Below, in pieces: positions 14,829-24,318 of a stretch of 64,000 nucleotides of DNA. The DNA comes from Acididesulfobacillus acetoxydans (lineage in GTDB: Bacteria > Bacillota > Desulfitobacteriia > Desulfitobacteriales > Desulfitobacteriaceae), in NCBI RefSeq assembly GCF_900016645.1, contig NZ_CDGJ01000134.1, one strand, 5' to 3'. Made by a program: the position numbers and the translations under genes. Each line of letters opens with the position of its first letter. Position 1 is the first letter of the stretch. Under the pieces are notes generated by a model that had not been told where the DNA came from, did no database searches, and was given only the letters and a program-made list of their open reading frames with translations.

Positions 14829-15347
14829 ATGCTTAACCATGAGGAGAAGGCTCAGGTGACGGCAGAGATCCGGGAGAAATTGGGCAGTTCGACGGGAGTG
14901 GTTTTGGCGGACTACCGCGGTTTGACCGTCGCTCAGGTGACTCAATTGCGTGTAAAACTGCGTGCAGCCGGGGTGGAATATCGGGTTCTGAAGAACACAC
15001 TGGTGAAGAGGGCCGCGCAGGAGGTCGGTGTCCAGGGTTTGGATCCGTTTCTGGAAGGGCCTACGGCCGTTGCCTTTAGCGCTGACCCTGTAGCGCCTGC
15101 CAAGATTCTCTCCGAGTTTGCCAAGACCAATAAGAATTTCGTGATTAAAGCGGGTGTGCTCGAAGGGAAGGTCATCGGTGCGGACGGGGTAAAAGTTCTG
15201 GCGGACCTGCCGCCGCGCGAGGTGCTCTTGGCGCAGGTGCTGCGCGGGATGCAGGCTCCTTTGGCCGGAATGGTCAACGTTCTGCAAGGCCCGATTCGCA
15301 AACTCGCGTATGTATTGGAAGCAATACGGCAAGCGCAGGAAGCCTGA
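14829..15347 (+). CDS. rplJ: 50S ribosomal protein L10
   Basis: A 172-residue L10, base of the L7/L12 stalk. The N-terminal rRNA-binding domain contains VVLADYRGLTVAQVTQLR and YRVLKNTLVKRA. The C-terminal helix (residues about 145-172) is where L7/L12 dimers dock. ATG 14829 is chosen because AAGGAGG lies 8 bases upstream; an in-frame GTG at 14820 falls within that ribosome site. Confidence 0.97.
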   Translation: MLNHEEKAQVTAEIREKLGSSTGVVLADYRGLTVAQVTQLRVKLRAAGVEYRVLKNTLVKRAAQEVGVQGLDPFLEGPTAVAFSADPVAPAKILSEFAKTNKNFVIKAGVLEGKVIGADGVKVLADLPPREVLLAQVLRGMQAPLAGMVNVLQGPIRKLAYVLEAIRQAQEA

Positions 15348-15384
15348 GAGAAAAAGTATATTTATATTTTAGGAGGAAACAAAA

Positions 15385-15765
15385 ATGTCAAAGACCAGTG
15401 AAATTATCGAAGCCGTTAAAGGCCTCTCTGTTCTGGAACTGTCCGAGTTGGTCAAAGCCTTTGAAGAAGAGTTCGGGGTCAGCGCGGCGGCCCCGGTGGC
15501 GGTGGCGGCGCCGGGAGCGGCTCCCGGCGCCGCGCCGGCTGCGGTGGAAGAGCAAACCGAGTTTGATGTCATCCTGGTCGAAGTCGGGTCCTCCAAGATT
15601 AACGTCATCAAAGCCGTCCGCGAAGTGACCGGCTTAGGGCTAAAAGAAGCGAAAGACCTCGTCGACAGCGCTCCGAAACCTATCAAAGAGAAGATCTCCA
15701 AAGAGGATGCGGAAGCGTTAAAGACCAAATTGAGCGATGCCGGTGCCAAAGTCGAAGTAAAATAA
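15385..15765 (+). CDS. rplL: 50S ribosomal protein L7/L12
   Basis: A 126-residue L7/L12. The N-terminal dimerisation domain (about 1-32) is joined by an alanine/proline/glycine-rich hinge (residues about 33-53) to the factor-binding domain with KINVIKAVREVTGLGLKEAK. Preceded by AGGAGG and followed by a strong terminator, it is the last gene of the L11-L12 transcript. Confidence 0.98.
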   Translation: MSKTSEIIEAVKGLSVLELSELVKAFEEEFGVSAAAPVAVAAPGAAPGAAPAAVEEQTEFDVILVEVGSSKINVIKAVREVTGLGLKEAKDLVDSAPKPIKEKISKEDAEALKTKLSDAGAKVEVK

Positions 15766-15790
15766 GGCTAACGGTACTGCCGGGGAGTGA

Positions 15791-15821
15791 GGCGGGGTGT
15801 TTTTCAACACCCCGCCTTTTT
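15791..15821 (+). terminator. Intrinsic terminator after rplL
   Basis: GGCGGGGTG and CACCCCGCC form a perfect 9-bp stem with an 8-base loop (15800-15807), followed by five T residues, 25 bases after the rplL stop. Confidence 0.9.
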
Positions 15822-15920
15822 CGCGGCTCCCCCGCCGGACAGCGATTTCCGGAGCAGGTGATCATTTTCGGGAAACGGCAAAAATTTCGGCTATTGCGCA
15901 AATAAATTTCGGATTAGTCC

Positions 15921-15949
15921 TTGACACAAGGACGTAATAATGGTATCCT
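15921..15949 (+). promoter_or_regulatory. Sigma-A promoter of rpoBC
   Basis: TTGACA (15921-15926), 17-base spacer, TATCCT (15944-15949), between the rplL terminator and rpoB. It implies an unusually long rpoB leader of about 350 bases that contains the palindromic element described next. Confidence 0.75.
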
Positions 15950-16077
15950 TAATAATCGTTACTGTGGAGAATTGGTAAATCCTATCAGAAGGACCATATT
16001 CATGTCCACTTTGGATCTGTCCGGATGGTGCGGCACGAAGGAGGATTGTTTCTTGCCGCCATTTATCCAAAGCGTAA

Positions 16078-16242
16078 GACTCCGACTTCTATAAGTGGGA
16101 GTGGATCCTACGTACCCCGCTTCGGTGGGGGTAGACTCCATCCTTCGGCACAAAAGCATAATTTCACGCTCTGTGCCTACGATAGTCTCCACCGGAGACT
16201 ATCGTAGGCGAAGTCTCGATGTTCAGCTTAAGCTGAACGAGT
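16078..16242 (-). repeat. Palindromic repeat element in the rpoB leader, copy 2
   Basis: Several inverted repeats sit here. ACTCCGACTT/AAGTGGGAGT forms one stem with one mismatch and TACCCC/GGGGTA another. A perfect 15-bp hairpin (CCTACGATAGTCTCC with its complement, 16176-16208) has a 3-base loop, and 16221-16238 is an 18-base perfect palindrome. Bases 16210-16242, read on the minus strand, match 31 of 33 bases of the element at 5459-5491. No coding sequence is apparent. Confidence 0.75.
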
Positions 16243-16310
16243 TTACTGAGAGTTGGGCTTTGAACCGCTTGCCTGTTTCGGAAAATCAAACTTGAGGGGT
16301 GAAGCATCAA

Positions 16311-19300
16311 ATGTTCTATCCTGTTAAGGTTGGGACAAGGGAACGTTGGAGCTATTCAAGGATCCGGGAAATTCTCGAAATGCCGAATCTGATTGAAATC
16401 CAGCAAAACTCCTATCTTTGGTTCCTTGAAGAGGGATTGCGCGAAATGTTTCGTGACATTTCCCCCATTCAGGATTTCACGGGTAATTTGGTTTTGGAAT
16501 TCATTGATTACAGCCTGGGAGATCCGAAATATGAGGTCGAAGAATGTAAAGAACGCGATGTGACCTATGCCGCCCCTCTCAGGGTCAAGGTTCGCCTTAT
16601 AAATAAAGAAACCGGAGAAGTAAAAGAGCAGGAAGTGTTCATGGGGGATTTTCCCCTGATGACAGAAAAGGGAACTTTTATCATCAACGGTGCGGAGCGA
16701 GTGATCGTCAGCCAGCTGGTTCGTTCCCCGGGGGTCTATTATTCCGAACAGATCGATCCGACCGGCAAGAAACTTTACGGTGCGACGGTTATTCCGAACC
16801 GGGGTGCCTGGCTTGAATTTGAGAGTGATCTGAACGATAACCTTTATGTCAGGGTGGATAGGACGCGTAAGCTGTCCGCGACCATTCTGATCAGAGCGTT
16901 GGGATACAGCAGCAACGGTCAGATCTTGGAACTGTTTGATGATCGTCCCGAAATTCGGGGGACGTTGGAAAGGGATAACTCCGAGTCGACGGAGGAGGCT
17001 CTGGTTGAAATATATAAAAGGCTGCGTCCCGGTGAGCCTCCGACGGTTGACAGCGCCCGTTCTCTGTTGGAAACCCTCTTTTTTGATCCCAAACGTTACG
17101 ACTTGGCGAAAGTCGGACGCTACAAGCTGAACAAAAAGTTGGGTTTGGATATTCCCATGAATGTGCGTCATTTGACGAAGGAAGACATCATAGCGGCGAT
17201 GAACCGGATGCTCTTCCTCATGACCGGGGAAGGACATGGCGACGATATTGATCATCTGGGCAACCGACGCCTTCGGTCGGTCGGAGAACTTCTGCAGAAT
17301 CAGTTCCGGATCGGGCTATCGCGCATGGAACGGGTTGTGCGGGAACGGATGACGATTCAGGACGTGGATGTGATTACACCTCAGGTGCTGATCAACATTC
17401 GCCCCGTCGTGGCGGCGATCAAAGAGTTCTTCGGCAGCAGTCAGCTCTCCCAGTTTATGGACCAGACCAATCCGCTGGCGGAATTGACCCATAAACGGCG
17501 TCTCAGTGCCCTGGGTCCGGGGGGGTTGAGCAGGGAAAGGGCCGGGTTCGAAGTTCGGGATGTGCACCACTCACACTATGGCAGGATGTGCCCGATTGAA
17601 ACCCCGGAGGGTCCGAACATCGGCTTGATCGGTTCTTTGAGTACTTATGGCAGGATCAATGAATACGGGTTCATCGAGGCTCCGTATCGCAAGGTCGACC
17701 AAGACGAGGGTATTGTCACGGACGAGATTCATTATCTTACGGCGGATGAAGAAGAGAAATACATTGTGGCGCAGGCCAATGCCCTTTTAGACGCGGATGG
17801 CCGCTTTGTCGCTGAGAAAATCGACGCCCGCCATGGTGCGGATTTTGTCTTGGTTGCCCCTAACCGCATTGACTACATGGATGTCTCGCCCAAGCAGATG
17901 GTTTCCATAGCCACGGCTCTTATTCCGTTCTTGGAACATGATGACGCGAACCGGGCTCTGATGGGCTCAAACATGCAGCGCCAGGCTGTGCCCCTCTTGC
18001 GGGCCGACGCGCCCCTGGTCGGAACGGGGATGGAATATAAGGCGGCCAAAGATTCGGGTGTTTGCGTCTTGGCGAAAAAAGGCGGAGTGGTGGAACGGTC
18101 GACCGCGGATGAGATCATCATCCGCGGTGACGACGGGACGACCCAGAAAAATAGGCTGCTTAAGTATTTGCGTTCGAATCAGGGCACCTGTATCAACCAG
18201 CGTCCGATCGTGAGTAAAGGTGAAGTCGTCAGCGCGGGGCAAATCGTTGCGGACGGACCGTCGACGGAGCAGGGCGAACTTGCCCTTGGGCACAATGTCC
18301 TGGTGGCCTTTATGACTTGGGAAGGGTACAACTACGAGGATGCCATCCTCATCAGTGAAAAGTTGGTCCGCGAGGACTATTATACATCTATTCATATTGA
18401 AGAATATGAGGCAGACGCCCGGGATACTAAGCTGGGTCCGGAAGAGATTACGCGCGACATTCCCAACGTAGGTGAGGATGTGCTCAAAGACCTGGACGAG
18501 CGCGGCATTATTCGCATCGGTGCCGAGGTACACCCCAGCGACATTCTGGTAGGAAAGGTGACACCGAAAGGTGAGACAGAACTCACGGCGGAGGAGCGTC
18601 TTTTGCGGGCCATCTTCGGTGAGAAAGCCAGGGAAGTGAGAGACACCTCTCTCCGGGTTCCGCATGGGGAGGCCGGGAAGATTGTCGATGTCAAGGTTTT
18701 TACCCGGGAAAACGGGGACGAGTTGGCACCGGGAGTAAACGAACTGGTTCGGGTCTACATTGCTCAAAAGAGAAAGATCTCCGTGGGAGACAAGATGGCG
18801 GGCCGGCATGGCAACAAAGGCGTCATTTCCCGGATCATGCGCCAGGAGGACATGCCTTTTATGCCGGATGGCACACCGATTGAGATCGTGCTCAATCCGC
18901 TCGGGGTTCCTTCACGGATGAATCTGGGCCAAATCATGGAGACTCACTTGGGCTGGGCTGCCAAGACCCTGGGCATTCGTGTTGCCACCCCTGTCTTCGA
19001 CGGGGCCACAGAGGACGATGTCTTTGCCACTTTAGCCAAGGCCGGACTGCCGGAGGGGGGGAAAACGGTTCTCTACGACGGGCGGACCGGAGAACCTTTC
19101 GACAATAAATTGACCGTCGGTTATATGTATGTTTTGAAACTGCATCATCTGGTTGACGATAAAATCCATGCCCGTTCGACAGGGCCCTATTCTTTGGTGA
19201 CCCAGCAGCCTCTGGGGGGGAAGGCTCAGTTCGGCGGGCAGCGTTTCGGGGAGATGGAAGTCTGGGCTCTGGAAGCTTACGGTGCCGCTTACACCCTGCA

Positions 19301-19676
19301 GGAGATTTTAACGGTGAAGTCTGATGATATTGTCGGCCGGGTTAAAACCTATGAAGCGATCGTCAAAGGAGAGAACATTCCCGAACCGGGGGTTCCCGAA
19401 TCATTCAAGGTCCTGATCAAGGAACTCCAGAGCCTGGCTCTCGACGTCCGGGTTCTCTCCGAAGACGATGAAGAAATAGAGATCCATGAAATCGACGAGG
19501 ATGTCACTGAGACCGCAAAGGAGTTGGGGATTGACCTGCATGAAGAGATGCCTGTGGCCGAGGTTGTGGCAAGCCCCGGCGACGAGGAGGAAGAGTTCAT
19601 CGACGACGATGAAGAGATTGCCGAGGACGAACAAGGTTTAGAAGACGAACAAGGTTTAGAAGACGATCTTGAGTAG
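16311..19676 (+). CDS. rpoB: RNA polymerase beta subunit
   Basis: A 1121-residue catalytic-core subunit, forming one side of the active-site cleft and the rifampicin pocket. Visible signatures are SSQLSQFMDQTNPL (rifampicin cluster I), GRMCPIETPEGPNIGL, GVCVLAKKGGVVE and KMAGRHGNKGVISRI. The ATG at 16311 is chosen because GAGGGGTG lies 9 bases upstream; an in-frame GTG at 16299 overlaps that site. The acidic C-terminal tail contains a tandem EDEQGL repeat encoded by an 18-base duplication (19623-19658). Followed by rpoC after 135 bases. Confidence 0.98.
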   Translation: MFYPVKVGTRERWSYSRIREILEMPNLIEIQQNSYLWFLEEGLREMFRDISPIQDFTGNLVLEFIDYSLGDPKYEVEECKERDVTYAAPLRVKVRLINKETGEVKEQEVFMGDFPLMTEKGTFIINGAERVIVSQLVRSPGVYYSEQIDPTGKKLYGATVIPNRGAWLEFESDLNDNLYVRVDRTRKLSATILIRALGYSSNGQILELFDDRPEIRGTLERDNSESTEEALVEIYKRLRPGEPPTVDSARSLLETLFFDPKRYDLAKVGRYKLNKKLGLDIPMNVRHLTKEDIIAAMNRMLFLMTGEGHGDDIDHLGNRRLRSVGELLQNQFRIGLSRMERVVRERMTIQDVDVITPQVLINIRPVVAAIKEFFGSSQLSQFMDQTNPLAELTHKRRLSALGPGGLSRERAGFEVRDVHHSHYGRMCPIETPEGPNIGLIGSLSTYGRINEYGFIEAPYRKVDQDEGIVTDEIHYLTADEEEKYIVAQANALLDADGRFVAEKIDARHGADFVLVAPNRIDYMDVSPKQMVSIATALIPFLEHDDANRALMGSNMQRQAVPLLRADAPLVGTGMEYKAAKDSGVCVLAKKGGVVERSTADEIIIRGDDGTTQKNRLLKYLRSNQGTCINQRPIVSKGEVVSAGQIVADGPSTEQGELALGHNVLVAFMTWEGYNYEDAILISEKLVREDYYTSIHIEEYEADARDTKLGPEEITRDIPNVGEDVLKDLDERGIIRIGAEVHPSDILVGKVTPKGETELTAEERLLRAIFGEKAREVRDTSLRVPHGEAGKIVDVKVFTRENGDELAPGVNELVRVYIAQKRKISVGDKMAGRHGNKGVISRIMRQEDMPFMPDGTPIEIVLNPLGVPSRMNLGQIMETHLGWAAKTLGIRVATPVFDGATEDDVFATLAKAGLPEGGKTVLYDGRTGEPFDNKLTVGYMYVLKLHHLVDDKIHARSTGPYSLVTQQPLGGKAQFGGQRFGEMEVWALEAYGAAYTLQEILTVKSDDIVGRVKTYEAIVKGENIPEPGVPESFKVLIKELQSLALDVRVLSEDDEEIEIHEIDEDVTETAKELGIDLHEEMPVAEVVASPGDEEEEFIDDDEEIAEDEQGLEDEQGLEDDLE

Positions 19677-19811
19677 GCTCCATGCCGGTTTTGCGACACA
19701 GGAGAGTCCCCGCCGCGGATAAGTGAAGCCGGGCCTGCAGGCTCATTCCTTGGCGGAGTGGGTTGTCTGCACCTGTTTCCCTGATCCTCAGGGGCGAAAG
19801 GAGAGAGAAAC

Positions 19812-22800
19812 TTGCTGGACGTCAACAACTTTGACCGTATGCGCATTGGTCTCGCTTCCCCGGAAATGATTCACAACTGGTCTTACGGAGAGGTTAAGAA
19901 ACCCGAAACCATTAATTACCGGACGCTCAAACCGGAGCGGGAAGGGCTGTTCTGTGAGAAAATCTTCGGACCGACCCGGGATTGGGAGTGTCATTGCGGT
20001 AAATATAAGAGGGTGCGCTACAAAGGAATCGTGTGCGATCGCTGCGGGGTGGAAGTTACGCGTTCCAAGGTGCGCCGGGAACGGATGGGGCATATAGAGT
20101 TGGCGGCGCCGGTGTCTCATATTTGGTATTTTAAAGGGATTCCCAGCCGCATGGGACTTCTCCTGGACATGTCCCCCAGGGCCCTGGAAAAAGTTCTCTA
20201 CTTTGTTTCTTATATAGTAACTGAGGCTGGGGATACTTCGCTCATGCCGAAACAGCTTTTGACCGAGACCGAGTACCGGGAGTACCGGGAAAAATACGGG
20301 ACGCGTTTTGAAGCGGGCATGGGGGCGGAATCCATCAAGAAACTCCTCGTCGAAATCGACTTACTGAAACTCAATGATGAGCTGCGCACCGAACTTAAGG
20401 AAGTAACCGGTCAGCGCAAGGTGCGGGCGATCCGCCGGCTGGAAGTGGTTGAGTCCTTTTTGCAAAGCGGGAATCGGCCCGAATGGATGATCCTGGATGT
20501 CGTGCCGGTGATTCCCCCGGAACTCCGGCCCATGGTCCAACTGGACGGCGGCCGCTTCGCCACTTCCGACTTAAACGATCTTTACCGCAGGGTGATAAAC
20601 CGCAACAACCGTTTGAAACGCCTGCTCGATCTGGGTGCGCCGGATATTATTGTGCGCAATGAGAAACGGATGCTGCAGGAAGCGGTGGACGCCTTGATCG
20701 ATAACGGACGCCGCGGGCGGCCGGTAACCGGTCCCGGCAACCGCCCCCTTAAGTCGCTCAGCGATATGTTAAAAGGTAAGCAGGGGCGTTTCCGCCAGAA
20801 CCTGCTCGGCAAGCGCGTGGATTATTCCGGCCGTTCGGTGATTGTCGTGGGGCCGAACCTCAAGCTGCATCAGTGCGGACTGCCCAAAGAAATGGCCCTC
20901 GAACTTTTCAAACCTTTTGTCATGAAAAAGCTGGTCAACGAAGGGCACGCCCATAACATTAAAAGTGCGAAACGGATGGTAGAAAGGGTTCGTCCCGAGG
21001 TTTGGGATGTTTTGGAGGAGGTCATCACCGGTCACCCGGTTCTGCTCAACCGGGCGCCTACTTTGCACCGGCTGGGGATTCAGGCTTTCGAACCGGTATT
21101 GGTTGAGGGGCGCGCTTTACAGATTCATCCCCTGGTTTGCACGGCTTATAATGCCGATTTTGACGGGGACCAGATGGCTGTGCACGTGCCGCTGTCGGTG
21201 GAAGCCCAGGCCGAAGCGAGGCTGCTTATGCTTTCCGCTCACAATATTCTCAACCCCAAAGACGGCAGACCGGTGGCTCAACCGAACCAGGACTTGGTTC
21301 TGGGAGCTTACTACTTGACGATTGACCGTCCGGGGGCTACGGGCGAGGGCAAGATCTTCCGGGATGTCGATGAAGCGCTCTTGGCCATGGACAGCAAGGA
21401 ACTCCATCTGCAAGCCATGATGAAAGTGCGCTCGCTGGGCAAACTGGTCGAGACAACGGTGGGGCGCATCCTTTTCAACTCGGTTATTCCCACCGGGAAG
21501 AGTGAGCCTTACGTGGTCAACGTCCCGGGGGGACCTGATTACATCAACGAAGTGGCCGGTAAAAAAACTTTGGCCAATATCGTGGCCAAAACCTATCGCG
21601 TCGGGGGATATGCGGCCACAGCCACCCTCTTGGACGGGATCAAGAGTTTGGGTTTCAAGTACTCCACTCGGGCCGGGATCACGGTCGGCCTCTCGGATAT
21701 TGTGGTGCCGGCGGAGAAGAAACGGATCTTGTCGGAGGCCGACGGTCTCGTCGCCAAGATCGAGCAGCAGTACCGGCGGGGACTGATCACAGACGAAGAA
21801 CGCTACGCCTTGGTTATTGACACCTGGACTAAAGCCACGGATTCTGTCACTAAGGCCCTAATGGACACTTTGGACAAGTTTAACCCGGTCTACATGATGG
21901 CCAACTCCGGTGCGCGCGGCAACATTCAACAGTTGCGCCAGTTGGCGGGAATGCGGGGCTTAATGGCAGACCCGTCCGGCCGGACGATTGAATTGCCGAT
22001 CAAGGCGAATTTCCGGGAGGGCCTGACGGTTTTGGAATACTTCATCTCCTCGCACGGAGCCAGAAAGGGCCTGGCGGACACGGCTTTGCGGACAGCCGAT
22101 TCCGGTTATCTCACGCGCCGTCTGGTCGACGTGTCTCAGGATGTCATCGTCCGCGAAGACGATTGCGGTACGACGGCCGGCATTACCGTTGAGGACATCA
22201 AAGACGGGCCGGAAGTGATCGAAAAACTGGAGGAGCGGCTGGTCGGACGTTTTCTCTTGGAGGATGTGTATCACCCGGAGTCGGGGGAAATTCTGGCGAC
22301 AAGCGAGGAAGAGATCAACGAAGACCAGGCAAAACTCATCGCCAAGTTCTACAAGTCGGTGCGGATTCGCTCGGTGTTGAACTGCAAGACCCGTTTCGGC
22401 GTCTGCAAAAAGTGCTATGGGCGCAATTTAGCCACGGGACGCCCGGTCGAACAGGGTGAGGCAGTGGGAATCATTGCCGCTCAGTCTATCGGCGAGCCGG
22501 GAACCCAGCTGACCATGCGCACGTTCCACACGGGTGGGGTCGCCGGTGATGACATTACTCAGGGTTTGCCCCGGGTCGAGGAACTCTTTGAGGCCCGCAA
22601 ACCGAAAGGCCAGGCGATTATCGCCGAGATCGACGGGAAAGTGGCTATGCGGGAGGTTAAACTTCGCCGGGAAGTCGAAGTGACGGGGGCGAAAGAAGAA
22701 CGCATCGTCTATACGATTCCCTACGGCTCCCGCCTGCGTGTGCATGACGGGGATACGGTAGAAGCGGGGGACGAGCTGACGGAGGGCAGCGTCAATCCGC

Positions 22801-23282
22801 ATGACATGTTGAAAGTCAAAGGGCTGCGCGGGGTTCAGGCTTACTTGCTCAGCGAGGTTCAGCGCGTTTACCGCTTGCAGGGGGTTGACATTAATGATAA
22901 GCACATTGAAGTGATGGTTCGCCAGATGCTGCGCAAGGTGAAAATCGAAGAGCCGGGCGACACGACCCTGCTGCCGGGCGGGTTGATCGACATTTTCGAC
23001 TTTGAAGCAGCCAATGCCAAGATTATTGCCGACGGGGGTGAGCCCGCGGTGGCGAGGCCGGTTTTGCTGGGGATTACGAAAGCCTCTTTAGCCACGGATT
23101 CCTTTCTTTCGGCGGCCTCTTTCCAAGAGACGACGCGCGTCCTCACGGAGGCTGCCATTAAAGGGAAAGTCGATCCTTTGCTGGGTCTCAAGGAGAACGT
23201 CATTATCGGCAAGCTGATTCCCGCCGGAACGGGTATGTCCCGTTACCGCAACCTGAAAGTTTCCGCTCCGGCGGAGGTTTGA
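19812..23282 (+). CDS. rpoC: RNA polymerase beta' subunit
   Basis: A 1156-residue beta' subunit. The N-terminal zinc finger uses Cys60, 62, 75 and 78. The catalytic magnesium loop NADFDGDQMAVH is intact, as are the second zinc site CKTRFGVCKKC and the bridge/trigger region GEPGTQLTMRTFHTGGVA. Initiation appears to use TTG at 19812, preceded by AAAGGAGAGAG; the next residues LDVNNFDRMRIGLASP match the family start. Length is typical of Firmicutes, which lack the large proteobacterial insertion. Confidence 0.98.
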   Translation: MLDVNNFDRMRIGLASPEMIHNWSYGEVKKPETINYRTLKPEREGLFCEKIFGPTRDWECHCGKYKRVRYKGIVCDRCGVEVTRSKVRRERMGHIELAAPVSHIWYFKGIPSRMGLLLDMSPRALEKVLYFVSYIVTEAGDTSLMPKQLLTETEYREYREKYGTRFEAGMGAESIKKLLVEIDLLKLNDELRTELKEVTGQRKVRAIRRLEVVESFLQSGNRPEWMILDVVPVIPPELRPMVQLDGGRFATSDLNDLYRRVINRNNRLKRLLDLGAPDIIVRNEKRMLQEAVDALIDNGRRGRPVTGPGNRPLKSLSDMLKGKQGRFRQNLLGKRVDYSGRSVIVVGPNLKLHQCGLPKEMALELFKPFVMKKLVNEGHAHNIKSAKRMVERVRPEVWDVLEEVITGHPVLLNRAPTLHRLGIQAFEPVLVEGRALQIHPLVCTAYNADFDGDQMAVHVPLSVEAQAEARLLMLSAHNILNPKDGRPVAQPNQDLVLGAYYLTIDRPGATGEGKIFRDVDEALLAMDSKELHLQAMMKVRSLGKLVETTVGRILFNSVIPTGKSEPYVVNVPGGPDYINEVAGKKTLANIVAKTYRVGGYAATATLLDGIKSLGFKYSTRAGITVGLSDIVVPAEKKRILSEADGLVAKIEQQYRRGLITDEERYALVIDTWTKATDSVTKALMDTLDKFNPVYMMANSGARGNIQQLRQLAGMRGLMADPSGRTIELPIKANFREGLTVLEYFISSHGARKGLADTALRTADSGYLTRRLVDVSQDVIVREDDCGTTAGITVEDIKDGPEVIEKLEERLVGRFLLEDVYHPESGEILATSEEEINEDQAKLIAKFYKSVRIRSVLNCKTRFGVCKKCYGRNLATGRPVEQGEAVGIIAAQSIGEPGTQLTMRTFHTGGVAGDDITQGLPRVEELFEARKPKGQAIIAEIDGKVAMREVKLRREVEVTGAKEERIVYTIPYGSRLRVHDGDTVEAGDELTEGSVNPHDMLKVKGLRGVQAYLLSEVQRVYRLQGVDINDKHIEVMVRQMLRKVKIEEPGDTTLLPGGLIDIFDFEAANAKIIADGGEPAVARPVLLGITKASLATDSFLSAASFQETTRVLTEAAIKGKVDPLLGLKENVIIGKLIPAGTGMSRYRNLKVSAPAEV

Positions 23283-23383
23283 ACCGGTCCGTAGTCTGTC
23301 GGCTGCACTTTTACGGCAGGGGAATTTGCCCCGAAATAGTTGCACGCTCAAAGAACTTGGGGGTTCAGACGGTTTTTTGCAGC

Positions 23384-23412
23384 TTGACAGCGAACTGTGG
23401 GAATGCTAAAAT
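23384..23412 (+). promoter_or_regulatory. Sigma-A promoter of the str operon
   Basis: TTGACA (23384-23389), exact 17-base spacer, TAAAAT (23407-23412), about 48 bases before the L7Ae-family gene. It probably drives rplGB-rpsL-rpsG-fusA-tuf. Confidence 0.8.
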
Positions 23413-23459
23413 GTCATCGTGTGATTTTATGGGTGCAGTGAAGGGGGAAAGCATGAATC

Positions 23460-23717
23460 TTGCTTGATGAAACCTTGAAACACGCCGGCAGGAAAACGAT
23501 CGGTCTGAAACAGACCCAAAGGGCCTTGGAAAAAGGGTCGGTGGAGCGCGTTTACGTGGCTCGCGACGCCGATGCCCGGATCGTGCGGCCGATCAGGGAA
23601 CTGTGCCAAAGTCACGGTGTGGAATGTGTCGAAGTGGGAAGCATGTCCGAACTGGGAAGGGCTTGCGGAATCGAGGTCGGAGCGGCGGTGGCAGCGATTT
23701 TGGCTGACCGGCCGTAA
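23460..23717 (+). CDS. rplGB: L7Ae-family ribosomal/K-turn-binding protein (YbxF-like)
   Basis: An 85-residue L7Ae/L30e-fold protein, a K-turn RNA binder found between rpoC and rpsL in Firmicutes. KTIGLKQTQRALEKGSV and ACGIEVGAA are the family signatures. The start is awkward: the good ribosome site (AAGGGGGAAAGC) is placed for an ATG at 23453 that runs only four codons (MNLA) before TGA, whereas the family frame begins with TTG at 23460. Either TTG is used at long spacing, or one base has been gained near 23460, since removing a G would fuse ATG-AAT-CTT to the frame. Confidence 0.88.
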   Translation: MLDETLKHAGRKTIGLKQTQRALEKGSVERVYVARDADARIVRPIRELCQSHGVECVEVGSMSELGRACGIEVGAAVAAILADRP

Positions 23718-23750
23718 ACGGCCGAGAGTTTGTTTTGCATGCGGGTTTTG

Positions 23751-23783
23751 GAATTGCTTGCCTGATGCTGGGGCAAGCAATTC
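23751..23783 (+). promoter_or_regulatory. Strong hairpin upstream of rpsL
   Basis: GAATTGCTTGCC (23751-23762) and GGCAAGCAATTC (23772-23783) form a perfect 12-bp stem with a 9-base loop, between rplGB and rpsL and about 30 bases before the rpsL ribosome site. It lacks a T run, so it is more likely an RNA-stability or autoregulatory element than a terminator. Confidence 0.6.
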
Positions 23784-23825
23784 CTTGTATATTGTTTATT
23801 GTCCGTGCAGGAAGGAGGTGTAGGC

Positions 23826-24245
23826 ATGCCGACAATCAGTCAGCTTGTTCGTCTTGGACGTTCCAGAATCGAAAAGAAGTCAACAGCTCCCGCTTTGCAG
23901 TGGGGCTATAATTCGCTAGAACGTAAGCAATTCCCTTCAGGTGGATCGCCGCAAAAACGCGGAGTGTGCACAAGGGTGTATACAACGACCCCGAAGAAAC
24001 CGAACTCGGCTCTGCGCAAAGTGGCGCGTGTGCGCCTGACCAATGGGGTGGAGGTCACTTCTTACATTCCGGGAATTGGTCATAACCTTCAGGAGCACTC
24101 CGTGGTTTTGGTCAGGGGAGGCCGTGTGAAAGATATTCCGGGCGTTCGCTACCACATTGTGAGAGGCGCGTTGGATACGACTGGTGTGCAAAAAAGGAAT
24201 CAGGCTCGCTCTAAATACGGGGCAAAACGCGCGAAGAAGAAATAG
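23826..24245 (+). CDS. rpsL: 30S ribosomal protein S12
   Basis: A 139-residue decoding-centre protein. PQKRGVCTRVYTTTPKKPNS (streptomycin-resistance loop) and GIGHNLQEHSVVLVRGGRVK are conserved. Between the N-terminal helix and PQKRG there is a roughly 15-residue WGYNSLERKQFPSGGS insertion of the kind known from Bacilli S12 and absent from the shorter proteobacterial form. Start ATG follows GGAAGGAGGTG. Confidence 0.98.
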   Translation: MPTISQLVRLGRSRIEKKSTAPALQWGYNSLERKQFPSGGSPQKRGVCTRVYTTTPKKPNSALRKVARVRLTNGVEVTSYIPGIGHNLQEHSVVLVRGGRVKDIPGVRYHIVRGALDTTGVQKRNQARSKYGAKRAKKK

Positions 24246-24318
24246 GCGCCGTTTTGGACCCCGGAGTGCGGTGGCCACGGGAGTTTGTGTCATGTTTGTC
24301 TGAAAGGGGGGAAATCAT

